8,123 bases of DNA, from NCBI GenBank assembly GCA_004357005.1, contig SMWH01000146.1:1-8123 (forward strand). Reading direction: 5' to 3'. Origin of the DNA: Gammaproteobacteria bacterium (lineage in GTDB: Bacteria; Pseudomonadota; Gammaproteobacteria; SMWH01). Shown one piece after another: positions 1 to 8,123 of this stretch. Numbering within the stretch: the stretch's first letter is position 1; each line of letters begins with the position of its first letter. The translations under genes were made by a program, and so were the position numbers. The notes beneath the pieces were generated by a model. It ran no database searches and had not been told where the DNA came from. It was given only the letters and a program-made list of their open reading frames with translations.

Positions 1-439
1 GGGATTGTTCAAGGGCAACAATGCGTCGTGCGTCTTGCACGTGACGACCAGTGGGATGGGGATCCTGTTGCCGGGTGACGTTGAAAAAGCCGCCGAGGCG
101 TGGTTGGTGAACAATGCGGGAAAGGACCTGAAAGCCGATTTGCTGATTGCGCCCCATCATGGCAGCGATACGTCCTCTACGGTTGCTTTCCTGAGGTCTG
201 TCGGTCCCAGCCATGTTCTGATTCCGGCAGGGTACGGGAACCGCTTCGGTCTGCCGAGTGCAGACGTCGTCGCGCGTTACGAGGCGCTCGGGATGCACAT
301 ATTTGTCTCCGGATGTGAAGGGGCGCTCACGGTCACCGTGGGTGAGCAGGAACAGATGCTGGTTCGGGGTTGGCGTGTCGCCGGAAAGAAGTACTGGACA
401 CTTCGACCTTGTGCGGGAAAGCGCGTGGAGCGACGGTGA
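1..439 (+). CDS. comEC: ComEC/Rec2 DNA-uptake protein, C-terminal fragment (5' end outside window)
   Basis: This is the last 145 codons of ComEC, the inner-membrane channel that brings single-stranded DNA into the cytoplasm during natural transformation. The frame is open from base 2, and the TTG at base 5 is internal, not a start. What remains is the end of the C-terminal metallo-beta-lactamase-like domain. It begins with a GNNASCVL stretch, followed by the LLPGDVE motif, whose Asp is a metal-ligand position in the fold, then IAPHHGSDTSS with the paired histidines, and VLIPAGYGNRFGLPS. These motifs in this order are typical of ComEC tails in Gram-negative bacteria. The competence-protein core and OB-fold region would lie upstream. 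The stop is TGA at 437-439, only 3 bases from the stop of the convergent HPt gene. comEC next to exbB/exbD and lpxK/kdsB is a known gammaproteobacterial order. An unrelated MBL-fold hydrolase is the only real alternative and is unlikely. Confidence 0.9.
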   Translation, partial: GLFKGNNASCVLHVTTSGMGILLPGDVEKAAEAWLVNNAGKDLKADLLIAPHHGSDTSSTVAFLRSVGPSHVLIPAGYGNRFGLPSADVVARYEALGMHIFVSGCEGALTVTVGEQEQMLVRGWRVAGKKYWTLRPCAGKRVERR

Positions 440-442
440 GGA

Positions 443-774
443 TCAGGGAGTGATGATTTTCACGAGCTCGGCGTGCGCCTCATCGAATCGAAGCTGCAGC
501 AAGGGAACGTGATCGCGTGCGGAGGCGTTTCCGGTTCGCGCGTCATGCTCAATAGCCTGGGCGACTTCCGCCAGTTGCAGGGCGCCCAGATCATTGCTGC
601 TGGCCTTGAGGGAATGGGCCGGGCCTATCAGGACATCGATGCCGTCCTGGTGAGCAGCATTTTCCAGTTGGTGAATCAAAAGGGGAGCAGAATCGAGATA
701 GGTGCGTACGAGGTCGGGGAATTCCTCTCCCATGATCTCGGCGATTTCATCCACGATCACCCGGTCAATGGCGG

Positions 775-778
<4 letters not shown>
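443..778 (-). CDS. Free-standing HPt (histidine phosphotransfer) protein
   Basis: This 111-residue protein consists of one HPt domain and nothing else. HPt proteins are cytoplasmic four-helix bundles that carry a phosphoryl group from the receiver of a hybrid kinase to the receiver of a final response regulator. The signature is AHSLKASSNDLGA, with His55 as the expected phosphorylated residue and Lys58 following as in the family pattern HxLKG; the usual Gly is Ala59 here. There is no membrane segment or catalytic domain. The start is GTG at 778-776, which overlaps the TGA stop of the upstream hybrid kinase in a GTGA overlap. An AGGAG lies 11 bases before it, inside the kinase gene. The overlap implies co-transcription and probably translational coupling, making this HPt the natural partner of that kinase, which lacks an HPt of its own. 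The final response regulator is not in the window. Confidence 0.88.
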
Positions 779-3291
<2,513 letters not shown>

Positions 3292-3306
3292 AAAAAGGTG
3301 TAAAAA

Positions 3307-3316
3307 CAGGCGCCTG
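3307..3316. repeat. Perfect 10-bp palindrome CAGGCGCCTG upstream of the kinase gene
   Basis: CAGGCGCCTG equals its own reverse complement. On the minus strand it lies about 16 bases before the TTG start of the kinase, in its leader. It could be a protein-binding site or chance in GC-rich DNA. No second copy is evident in the intergenic region, and no known regulator is recognised. Confidence 0.3.
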
Positions 3317-3400
3317 CGTGCTTAGCAAGCTACTTCATCTGGCCTCTGCGTACAAGTGCAGACTCGACTTTTTGCCCCTGAAACAGTAACTTCCAGCAAT

Positions 3401-3430
3401 TTAGTACACTGAGTCTTAAGGTTAAATCAA
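3401..3430 (-). promoter_or_regulatory. Weak candidate promoter for the kinase-HPt unit
   Basis: Read on the minus strand, TTGATT (3430-3425) is followed after 18 bases by TACTAA (3406-3401). The first matches the -35 consensus at four positions, the second the -10 at only three. If used, it would overlap the plus-strand candidate promoter, so polymerases would compete, and the kinase would have a leader of about 100 bases. This is the best I can find for this strand, not a firm call. Confidence 0.2.
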
Positions 3431-3437
3431 GTAGAAT
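3409..3437 (+). promoter_or_regulatory. Candidate sigma-70 promoter for the exbB-exbD-msbA-lpxK-kdsB operon
   Basis: A TAGAAT hexamer at 3432-3437 matches the -10 consensus at five of six positions. Exactly 17 bases upstream is CTGAGT (3409-3414), which keeps the TGA core of the -35 consensus but matches only three of six. Transcription would begin near 3444, leaving a leader of about 30 bases before the GTG start of exbB. Position and AT-rich context support it; the weak -35 keeps confidence moderate. Confidence 0.4.
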
Positions 3438-3459
3438 TCACGCGCTCAGATAACACGCC

Positions 3460-3463
3460 GGAG
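3460..3463 (+). promoter_or_regulatory. Ribosome binding site of exbB
   Basis: GGAG lies 10 bases before the GTG at 3474. It supports that GTG as the start. The next in-frame ATG (residue 12) falls inside the first membrane segment and would remove part of it. Confidence 0.5.
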
Positions 3464-3473
3464 ACCGATAAAC

Positions 3474-4139
3474 GTGCTTGAAATCGTGCTGGCCGGGGGC
3501 TGGTTGATGATCCCCATCCTCCTGTGTTCTGCCGTCGCCATGGGCATTATCGTCGAGCGATTCTGGTCCCTGAGGCGCAGCGCGGTGACCCCCAAACCGC
3601 TTCTCGATCAGGCTTGGCAGTGGGCCAGGGCCAAGGACCTGGGCGCCAAACACATCGACGCGTTGCGGCGCAATTCGCCACTGGGGCGCCTGCTGGCGGC
3701 GGGGCTGGAGAACCGGCACAAACCACGCATCATCATCATGGAAGTGATCGAAGACACTGGCCGGCACGTGGTTCACGAACTCGAGCGTTTCCTGAACACG
3801 CTGGGCACCATCGCCGTCATCAGTCCGCTGCTGGGACTGTTGGGCACGGTGATCGGCATGATCAAGGTGTTTTCGATGATTCTCGAACAGGGTGTGGGCA
3901 ATGCCAATGCGCTGGCGGGGGGTATATCCGAAGCCCTGGTTACCACAGCCGCGGGGCTGACGGTGGCGATCCCGAGCCTGATGTTCTATCGGTATTTTCG
4001 CGGCCGCATCGGTGAACTGGTGATCACCATGGAGGACCAGGCTTTCAAGCTGGTGGCGGCGCTGGAAGAGCAGGACAGCCATCCGCCGGGCACCGCGGCG
4101 CCGAAAGCTCGTTCCGCCAGTCAGGCGACGGGGCCGTGA
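3474..4139 (+). CDS. exbB: ExbB/TolQ/MotA-family proton channel subunit
   Basis: This 221-residue protein belongs to the MotA/TolQ/ExbB family, the multimeric inner-membrane channel subunit that with ExbD/TolR turns the proton gradient into mechanical force. Three membrane segments sit where the family has them: about 7-28, 107-131 and 152-172. A cytoplasmic domain lies between the first and second, and a short Pro/Ala-rich tail follows residue 200. Family hallmarks are SPLLGLLGTVIGMI in the second segment and the ISEALVTTAAGLTVAIP stretch leading into the third, which holds the Thr158/Thr159 region that faces the ExbD Asp in relatives. The start is GTG, supported by GGAG 10 bases upstream. 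The stop overlaps the GTG of exbD, so the two are likely translated as a pair. No TonB, TolA or TolB gene is seen, so the energised partner is unknown. Family membership is firm; ExbB rather than TolQ rests on context. Confidence 0.9.
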   Translation: MLEIVLAGGWLMIPILLCSAVAMGIIVERFWSLRRSAVTPKPLLDQAWQWARAKDLGAKHIDALRRNSPLGRLLAAGLENRHKPRIIIMEVIEDTGRHVVHELERFLNTLGTIAVISPLLGLLGTVIGMIKVFSMILEQGVGNANALAGGISEALVTTAAGLTVAIPSLMFYRYFRGRIGELVITMEDQAFKLVAALEEQDSHPPGTAAPKARSASQATGP

Positions 4140-4567
4140 ACCTGCAGCCCGACCAACAGCATCGCGAAGAGCCGGAGGTCAGCATGACGGCCCTGATCGA
4201 TGTTGTGTTTCTGCTGTTGATTTTTTTCATGGTGAGCACCACTTTCGACCGTTTCTCCCAATTGCACGTGGACCTGCCCAAAGCCTCGGCCGATGCAGAA
4301 CAGACCGTGGACCCCGATACCATCGAAATCATTATTGATGCCAGTGGCAGGTTCTTTATTGGGCAAAACGAACTGTTCGATGCGACGTCCCAAACGCTGC
4401 GCAATGAACTGGCAAAGGCGGCGGGTCAGCGGCGTGACCAGGTCATTACGATTCGCGCCGATGCCCGTACTCCTCATCAGGCCGTGGTCACCGCCATGGA
4501 TGCCGCCGGCCGTCTGGGGTTTACGAAGCTGCGAATAGCGACCGTCCGGGCCGCAGAAAACCAGTAA
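4136..4567 (+). CDS. exbD: ExbD/TolR-family proton channel partner
   Basis: This 143-residue protein has the ExbD/TolR layout: a short polar cytoplasmic N-terminus (1-16), one membrane helix (about 17-34, MTALIDVVFLLLIFFMVS) and a periplasmic domain. Asp22 near the start of the helix is the family's essential proton-carrying residue. The periplasmic part ends in the typical pattern VITIRADARTPHQAVVTAMDAAGRLGFTK in abbreviated form: VITIRAD, then a helix, then GFTKLRIAT. It would sit in the pore of the ExbB multimer and link proton flow to a periplasmic partner. The GTG start overlaps the exbB stop in GTGA, and the next in-frame ATG (residue 17) would leave no cytoplasmic tail. The msbA start follows after 4 bases. 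TolR is the alternative name, but no tol genes are nearby. Confidence 0.88.
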   Translation: MNLQPDQQHREEPEVSMTALIDVVFLLLIFFMVSTTFDRFSQLHVDLPKASADAEQTVDPDTIEIIIDASGRFFIGQNELFDATSQTLRNELAKAAGQRRDQVITIRADARTPHQAVVTAMDAAGRLGFTKLRIATVRAAENQ

Positions 4568-4571
4568 CCGC

Positions 4572-6332
4572 ATGACCGCTGAATCCAGCACGGCCGTTTA
4601 TCGACGTCTGCTCCGCTACGTGACGCCGTATTGGCCGGTGCTCATCATCGCCTCCCTGGGGATGGCTATTGATGCGGCGACCCAGGCCGCTTTCGCGTTC
4701 ATGATGAAACCAATGCTGGATGGCGGTTTCGTGGATCAGGATCCCTTCGTGATCAAGTGGTTCCCGGTGATGATCATCGTCATGTTCCTCATTCGCGGCG
4801 CCGGCGGTTTTATGGGGATGTACGGCCTCGCCTGGGTGGGCCGGAAAGTGATACGTGACCTGCGCGAACAGATGTTCAATCACCTGCTCAGGCTTCCGTC
4901 CAGCTATTACGATAACGCATCATCGGGACACATCATTTCCATGTTTACTTATAACGTGGAACAACTGGCACAGGCCTCGAGCACTGCGATAACCGTGGCG
5001 ATCAGGGATGGTCTCACGATCGTTTTTCTCGTGGCCCTGATGCTGTATCACAGTCCGTCGCTGACCTTGACCATGCTGATTCTGGCTCCGGCGGTGGCGA
5101 TCATCGTTCGCGTCATCAGCAAACGCTTCCGTGCCATCAGCACGCGCATACAGGCATCCATGGGCGATGTCACGCACGTGACCGAAGAGGCGGTTGAGGG
5201 GCACAAGGTGGTCAAGACCTTTGGCGGCCAGGCATATGAGGCTCAGCACTTCGACAAGGCGAACGAAGCGAACCGTCAGCTGAACATGAAGATGATGGCG
5301 ACGAACGCGGTGAGTTCCGGGGTTGTGCAACTTGCGGGTTCATTGGTGCTCGCACTGGTGATTTACCTGGCGACCCGCGACCCGGACATCACGGTCGGCA
5401 CATTCATGTCTTTCATAGCAGCCATGATGATGATGTTGCCGGCGATGAAACGGCTTACCGGGATCGCCGCGACGCTGCAACGCGGGATCGCCGCAGCCGA
5501 TAGCGTATTCGAGTTGCTCGATATCACCGAGGAAACCGATGAGGGCAAGATTTCGCTCGACGAGGTCGATGGCCTGCTGGAGTTCCGGAATGTGACCAAG
5601 GTCTACGATCCGGAGAAGGGACCCGTTCTCAAAAATATTTCTTTTCAGGTACCGCCAGGTAAAGTAACGGCGATCGTCGGGCGGTCCGGAAGCGGGAAGT
5701 CCACTTTGATCAGCCTGATACCTCGTTTTTATGACCCCACGGAAGGTGCGGTGTGTCTGGACGACCGGGACGTGCGTGAGTACAAGCTCGCGGACCTCCG
5801 CAGCCAGATCTCGCTGGTGAGCCAGGACATCACCCTGTTCAATGACACGATACGGCGAAACATCGCTTACGGTGATCTCGCCGATGCATCCGATGACGAC
5901 ATTATCCGCGCCGCACAAGCCGCCTATGCGATGGAGTTTATCGAGCGCATGCCCGATGGGCTGGATACCCTGGTGGGAGAAAACGGGGTATTGCTGTCCG
6001 GGGGGCAACGTCAACGTCTGGCCATCGCCCGCGCGTTGTTGCGGGATTCTCCTATTCTCATCATGGATGAGGCGACTTCTTCTCTGGACACGGAAGCCGA
6101 GAAAGTGATTCGTGAGGCGACCGACGAGCTGATGCGCCAACGCACCACGATCATCATCGCGCATCGTTTGTCCACCGTGGAAAATGCGGATCAGGTGGTG
6201 GTGATGGACAACGGTGAGGTAGTGGAAATCGGGACACACCAGAAGTTGCTCGACAAGGGTGGACTCTACGCGGCGCTGTACCGGATGCAGTTCAGGGATG
6301 AGTCCGAACCGGCGCCGGTGGATGCCCACTGA
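4572..6332 (+). CDS. msbA: Lipid A export ATP-binding/permease protein MsbA
   Basis: This 586-residue ABC exporter half-transporter fuses a membrane domain to an ATPase domain and would act as a homodimer. MsbA flips lipid A-core from the cytoplasmic to the periplasmic face of the inner membrane, using ATP. Six membrane helices are expected at about 22-45, 64-88, 138-158, 162-182, 249-267 and 275-295. The nucleotide-binding domain begins near 335 and is complete: Walker A GRSGSGKST 370-378 with Lys376, Q-loop Gln418, signature LSGGQ 475-479, Walker B ILIMDE 495-500 with catalytic Glu500, and switch His531. Length matches the roughly 580 residues usual for MsbA. The ATG start lies 4 bases after exbD and has no clear Shine-Dalgarno site, so translation may rely on coupling. 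The family alone does not distinguish MsbA from other exporters; the directly following lpxK makes MsbA much the best call. Confidence 0.92.
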   Translation: MTAESSTAVYRRLLRYVTPYWPVLIIASLGMAIDAATQAAFAFMMKPMLDGGFVDQDPFVIKWFPVMIIVMFLIRGAGGFMGMYGLAWVGRKVIRDLREQMFNHLLRLPSSYYDNASSGHIISMFTYNVEQLAQASSTAITVAIRDGLTIVFLVALMLYHSPSLTLTMLILAPAVAIIVRVISKRFRAISTRIQASMGDVTHVTEEAVEGHKVVKTFGGQAYEAQHFDKANEANRQLNMKMMATNAVSSGVVQLAGSLVLALVIYLATRDPDITVGTFMSFIAAMMMMLPAMKRLTGIAATLQRGIAAADSVFELLDITEETDEGKISLDEVDGLLEFRNVTKVYDPEKGPVLKNISFQVPPGKVTAIVGRSGSGKSTLISLIPRFYDPTEGAVCLDDRDVREYKLADLRSQISLVSQDITLFNDTIRRNIAYGDLADASDDDIIRAAQAAYAMEFIERMPDGLDTLVGENGVLLSGGQRQRLAIARALLRDSPILIMDEATSSLDTEAEKVIREATDELMRQRTTIIIAHRLSTVENADQVVVMDNGEVVEIGTHQKLLDKGGLYAALYRMQFRDESEPAPVDAH

Positions 6333-7368
6333 AACCCCACCGTCTGGTGCTGCCGGCTGGCTGACGCGTTGGCTGGAAAGTGTCTGGTACCGCAAAGACC
6401 CGCCGCCCCTGTGGCTGCGGCCCTTTTCGGCATCGTTCGGGGTGTTGGCACGCGCCCGGCTCGCGTTGTATCGAGCCGGCTGGTTACGGATTCGGCGCCT
6501 GTCGTGCCCGGTGATCGTCGCGGGCAATATCGCCGTGGGTGGCACCGGCAAAACTCCCCTGGTCCTGTGGCTCTATCGCTGGCTCGAAGAACAGGGTTGG
6601 CGACCCGGCGTGATCACCCGTGGTTACGGCGGGAACGCCCGTCAATGGCCGCAACGGGTAACGGCAAACAGTGATCCCGCCGAGGTCGGGGATGAGTCCG
6701 TCTTGCTGGCAAAACGCGGAGTGGAGCGGCTGGCCGCTGGTCCGGATCGGGTCGCGGCCGGGCAAATGCTTACCCGGGATGCTGACTGCGATATCGTTGT
6801 GTGTGATGACGGGCTTCAGCATTATCGTCTGGGACGGGATGTGGAAATTGCCGTGATCGACGGCAACAGGGGACTGGGTAACGGTTACCTGCTGCCAGCG
6901 GGGCCTCTGCGTGAACCCGCGGCGAGACTGAGTCAGGTTGATTTCAAGGTGTACAACGGCGCTAGTGAACACGGCGGTCATACCATGGTGTTGAGCGGAA
7001 ACGCGGTACTTCCCGTGGACCCGCATCGCGTGGGAGCTGAATCCTTGTCAGCCCTCAAGGGCCAACACGTGCACGCCGTGGCGGGCATTGGTAACCCGGC
7101 GCGGTTTTTCGACATGCTCCATGAGTCGGGTATCGAGGTCTCAGAACACCCATTTCCCGATCATCATGCCTTCAGCGCCGGCGATCTGGACTTTGGGCAC
7201 GACACGACGGTGCTCATGACCGAAAAAGATGCGGTGAAATGCGCGGCTTTCGACAAGGGAAGCCTCTGGTTCGTTCCGGTGACCGCACAGGTGGATGAGG
7301 GTTTTGAATCGGCGCTGCGTGAAACGCTGGCAGCGCTGGGCAACGTCGAAATGAACCGGAGATCATGA
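6322..7368 (+). CDS. lpxK: Tetraacyldisaccharide 4'-kinase LpxK
   Basis: LpxK phosphorylates the 4' position of the tetraacyldisaccharide-1-phosphate precursor to give lipid IVA, the sixth step of lipid A synthesis, at the cytoplasmic face of the inner membrane. The protein has 348 residues from the ATG at 6322, close to the usual 330-350. Visible motifs are an N-terminal hydrophobic/amphipathic region (about 28-60), the P-loop AGNIAVGGTGKTP with Lys77, TRGYGG 99-104, the family motif DDGLQH 162-167, GIGNPARFF and, near the end, MTEKDAVKC. The frame is open further upstream, to a possible start at 6259, but that would overlap msbA by over 70 bases; the ATG at 6322 gives an 11-base overlap and the expected length. 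The ribosome site is weak, so coupling to msbA is likely. The stop overlaps the kdsB start in ATGA. Confidence 0.95.
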   Translation: MPTETPPSGAAGWLTRWLESVWYRKDPPPLWLRPFSASFGVLARARLALYRAGWLRIRRLSCPVIVAGNIAVGGTGKTPLVLWLYRWLEEQGWRPGVITRGYGGNARQWPQRVTANSDPAEVGDESVLLAKRGVERLAAGPDRVAAGQMLTRDADCDIVVCDDGLQHYRLGRDVEIAVIDGNRGLGNGYLLPAGPLREPAARLSQVDFKVYNGASEHGGHTMVLSGNAVLPVDPHRVGAESLSALKGQHVHAVAGIGNPARFFDMLHESGIEVSEHPFPDHHAFSAGDLDFGHDTTVLMTEKDAVKCAAFDKGSLWFVPVTAQVDEGFESALRETLAALGNVEMNRRS

Positions 7369-8123
7369 GCAAATCGTTCATCATTGCGATTCCCGCCCGC
7401 TATGAATCGACGCGTTTGCCCGGCAAGGCACTGCGGGAACTTGCCGGCAAACCGCTGGTCCAGCATGTGTGGGAACGCGCGATCGCGAGCCAGGCAGACA
7501 AGGTCATCATTGCGACGGATGATGAACGTATCGCGGCAGCCGGACGCGGTTTTGGCGCCGAGGTTTGCATGACCGGGTCGCAACACCGCTCCGGCACGGA
7601 CCGTCTGGCCGAATGTGCCGGGCAATACAACTGGGATGAAGACCAGATTATCGTGAACCTGCAAGGTGATGAGCCGTTGATCGATCCAGCGTTGCTGGAC
7701 CGGGTTGCCGATGATCTGGCGAACCATCAACGCGCCGGCATAGCCACACTGTGCGCGCCGATCACGGACGCTGAAGAATTTTTCGCACCCGACGTCGTCA
7801 AGGTGGTGCGCGACGCGGAGGGTTATGCGCTCTATTTCAGCCGGGCGCCGATTCCCTGGCGCCAGAATGACCCTGCCGCCGCGCCGGGACAGCTGCCCGA
7901 GGGCTCCAGCAGTTACCGTCACATCGGGATTTATGCGTATCGCGCACGTGTGTTGCGCCGACTGGCCGCTACGCCGGCTCCGGCGATAGAGCAGACCGAA
8001 TCCCTCGAGCAGTTGCGCGCCCTCTACCTGGCGATTCCGATCCACGTGGCGATCGCAGACGGCGCGCCCCCTGCGGGAGTGGACACTGCGGAGGACCTTG
8101 AACGTGTGGAAAAAGCTCTGCAA
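7365..8123 (+). CDS. kdsB: 3-deoxy-manno-octulosonate cytidylyltransferase KdsB (stop codon just outside window)
   Basis: KdsB activates Kdo with CTP to form CMP-Kdo, the sugar donor for the lipopolysaccharide inner core, in the cytoplasm. The frame reads 253 codons from ATG at 7365 to the last base with no stop. Relatives are about 245-260 residues, so only a few codons are likely missing. Motifs in order: IPARYESTRLPGK 9-21 (nucleotide-binding loop), HRSGTDRLAE with GTDR 77-80, NLQGDEP 98-104 with metal-binding Asp102, SRAPIPW, RHIGIYAYR 185-193, ESLEQLR 212-218, and GVDTAEDL 238-245. No key residue appears to be missing. The ATG overlaps the lpxK stop (ATGA), with GGAG only 3 bases before the start, a short spacing. 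In many gammaproteobacteria a small Trm112-like gene separates lpxK and kdsB; here there is none. Confidence 0.95.
   Translation, partial: MSKSFIIAIPARYESTRLPGKALRELAGKPLVQHVWERAIASQADKVIIATDDERIAAAGRGFGAEVCMTGSQHRSGTDRLAECAGQYNWDEDQIIVNLQGDEPLIDPALLDRVADDLANHQRAGIATLCAPITDAEEFFAPDVVKVVRDAEGYALYFSRAPIPWRQNDPAAAPGQLPEGSSSYRHIGIYAYRARVLRRLAATPAPAIEQTESLEQLRALYLAIPIHVAIADGAPPAGVDTAEDLERVEKALQ

Larger units (their letters stand above)
3292..3473. other. Divergent intergenic region between the kinase and exbB genes
   Basis: These 182 bases are the only sizeable non-coding stretch in the window. They separate the divergent kinase and exbB starts, so promoters for both directions are expected here. 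The part from about 3400 to 3440 is clearly more AT-rich than the flanking genes and holds the best promoter-like hexamers on both strands. The part nearer the kinase contains a perfect 10-bp palindrome and a small inverted repeat (TAGC-AA-GCTA, 3323-3332). I see no RNA gene, riboswitch or coding potential. Confidence 0.75.

Noticed and set aside
450..470. A possible terminator hairpin between comEC and the HPt gene
   Set aside because: The stem is only 4 bp with a 6-base loop, no T-run follows on either strand, and it lies within the HPt coding region.
3438..4082. A 214-codon minus-strand frame opposite exbB, reaching into the intergenic region
   Set aside because: The product is rich in His and Gln with no domain, and exbB on the plus strand is unambiguous. 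It also lacks a plausible start context.
6259..6321. A longer start for lpxK at 6259
   Set aside because: It would add 21 residues unlike any LpxK N-terminus and overlap msbA by more than 70 bases; the ATG at 6322 fits family length and operon spacing.
5340..6551. A 403-codon open frame on the minus strand across msbA and lpxK
   Set aside because: It lies antisense to two strongly supported genes. Its product is rich in His, Arg and Gln with no recognisable domain, as expected for a mirror frame of GC-rich coding DNA.
7164..8123. A long open frame on the minus strand opposite kdsB and the lpxK end
   Set aside because: The plus-strand frame carries all KdsB motifs in order; the minus frame has no recognisable motif and is a shadow.

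Overview
The window looks like a moderately GC-rich gammaproteobacterial chromosome. This rests on gene content and order, not a database search: the comEC end, an ExbB/ExbD pair, MsbA, LpxK and KdsB form a familiar envelope-biogenesis neighbourhood in that class. Every gene looks intact except the two cut by the window edges. I see no mobile element, tRNA, rRNA, CRISPR array or obvious pseudogene.

Layout. (1) Bases 1-439, plus strand: the 3' end of comEC (DNA-uptake channel), with only the end of its metallo-beta-lactamase-like domain present. (2) Bases 443-3291, minus strand: a two-gene signalling unit, made of a membrane-bound hybrid histidine kinase (HisKA, HATPase, degenerate receiver, intact receiver) and, overlapping its stop codon, a free-standing HPt phosphotransfer protein. 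The HPt gene converges on comEC with only 3 bases between the stop codons. (3) Bases 3292-3473: a 182-bp divergent intergenic region, the only real non-coding stretch, which must hold the start signals for both directions. (4) Bases 3474 to the end, plus strand: a compact operon exbB-exbD-msbA-lpxK-kdsB whose genes overlap or are 4 bases apart. kdsB runs to the last base of the window without a stop but is nearly full length.

How the genes work together. LpxK adds the 4'-phosphate to lipid A, KdsB makes the CMP-Kdo used to decorate the lipid A precursor, and MsbA flips the finished lipid A-core across the inner membrane. ExbB/ExbD form a proton-driven inner-membrane motor whose partner here is unknown, since no TonB gene is seen. 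The opposite-strand kinase/HPt pair supplies most of a multistep phosphorelay (His, Asp, His) but lacks the last response regulator, which must lie elsewhere. Whether this relay controls the envelope operon, competence, or something unrelated cannot be told from the sequence.

The window is mostly well-understood housekeeping. The least explained parts are the phosphorelay inserted between comEC and exbB, its membrane sensor domain with no sizeable periplasmic part, and the ExbBD motor without a visible partner.
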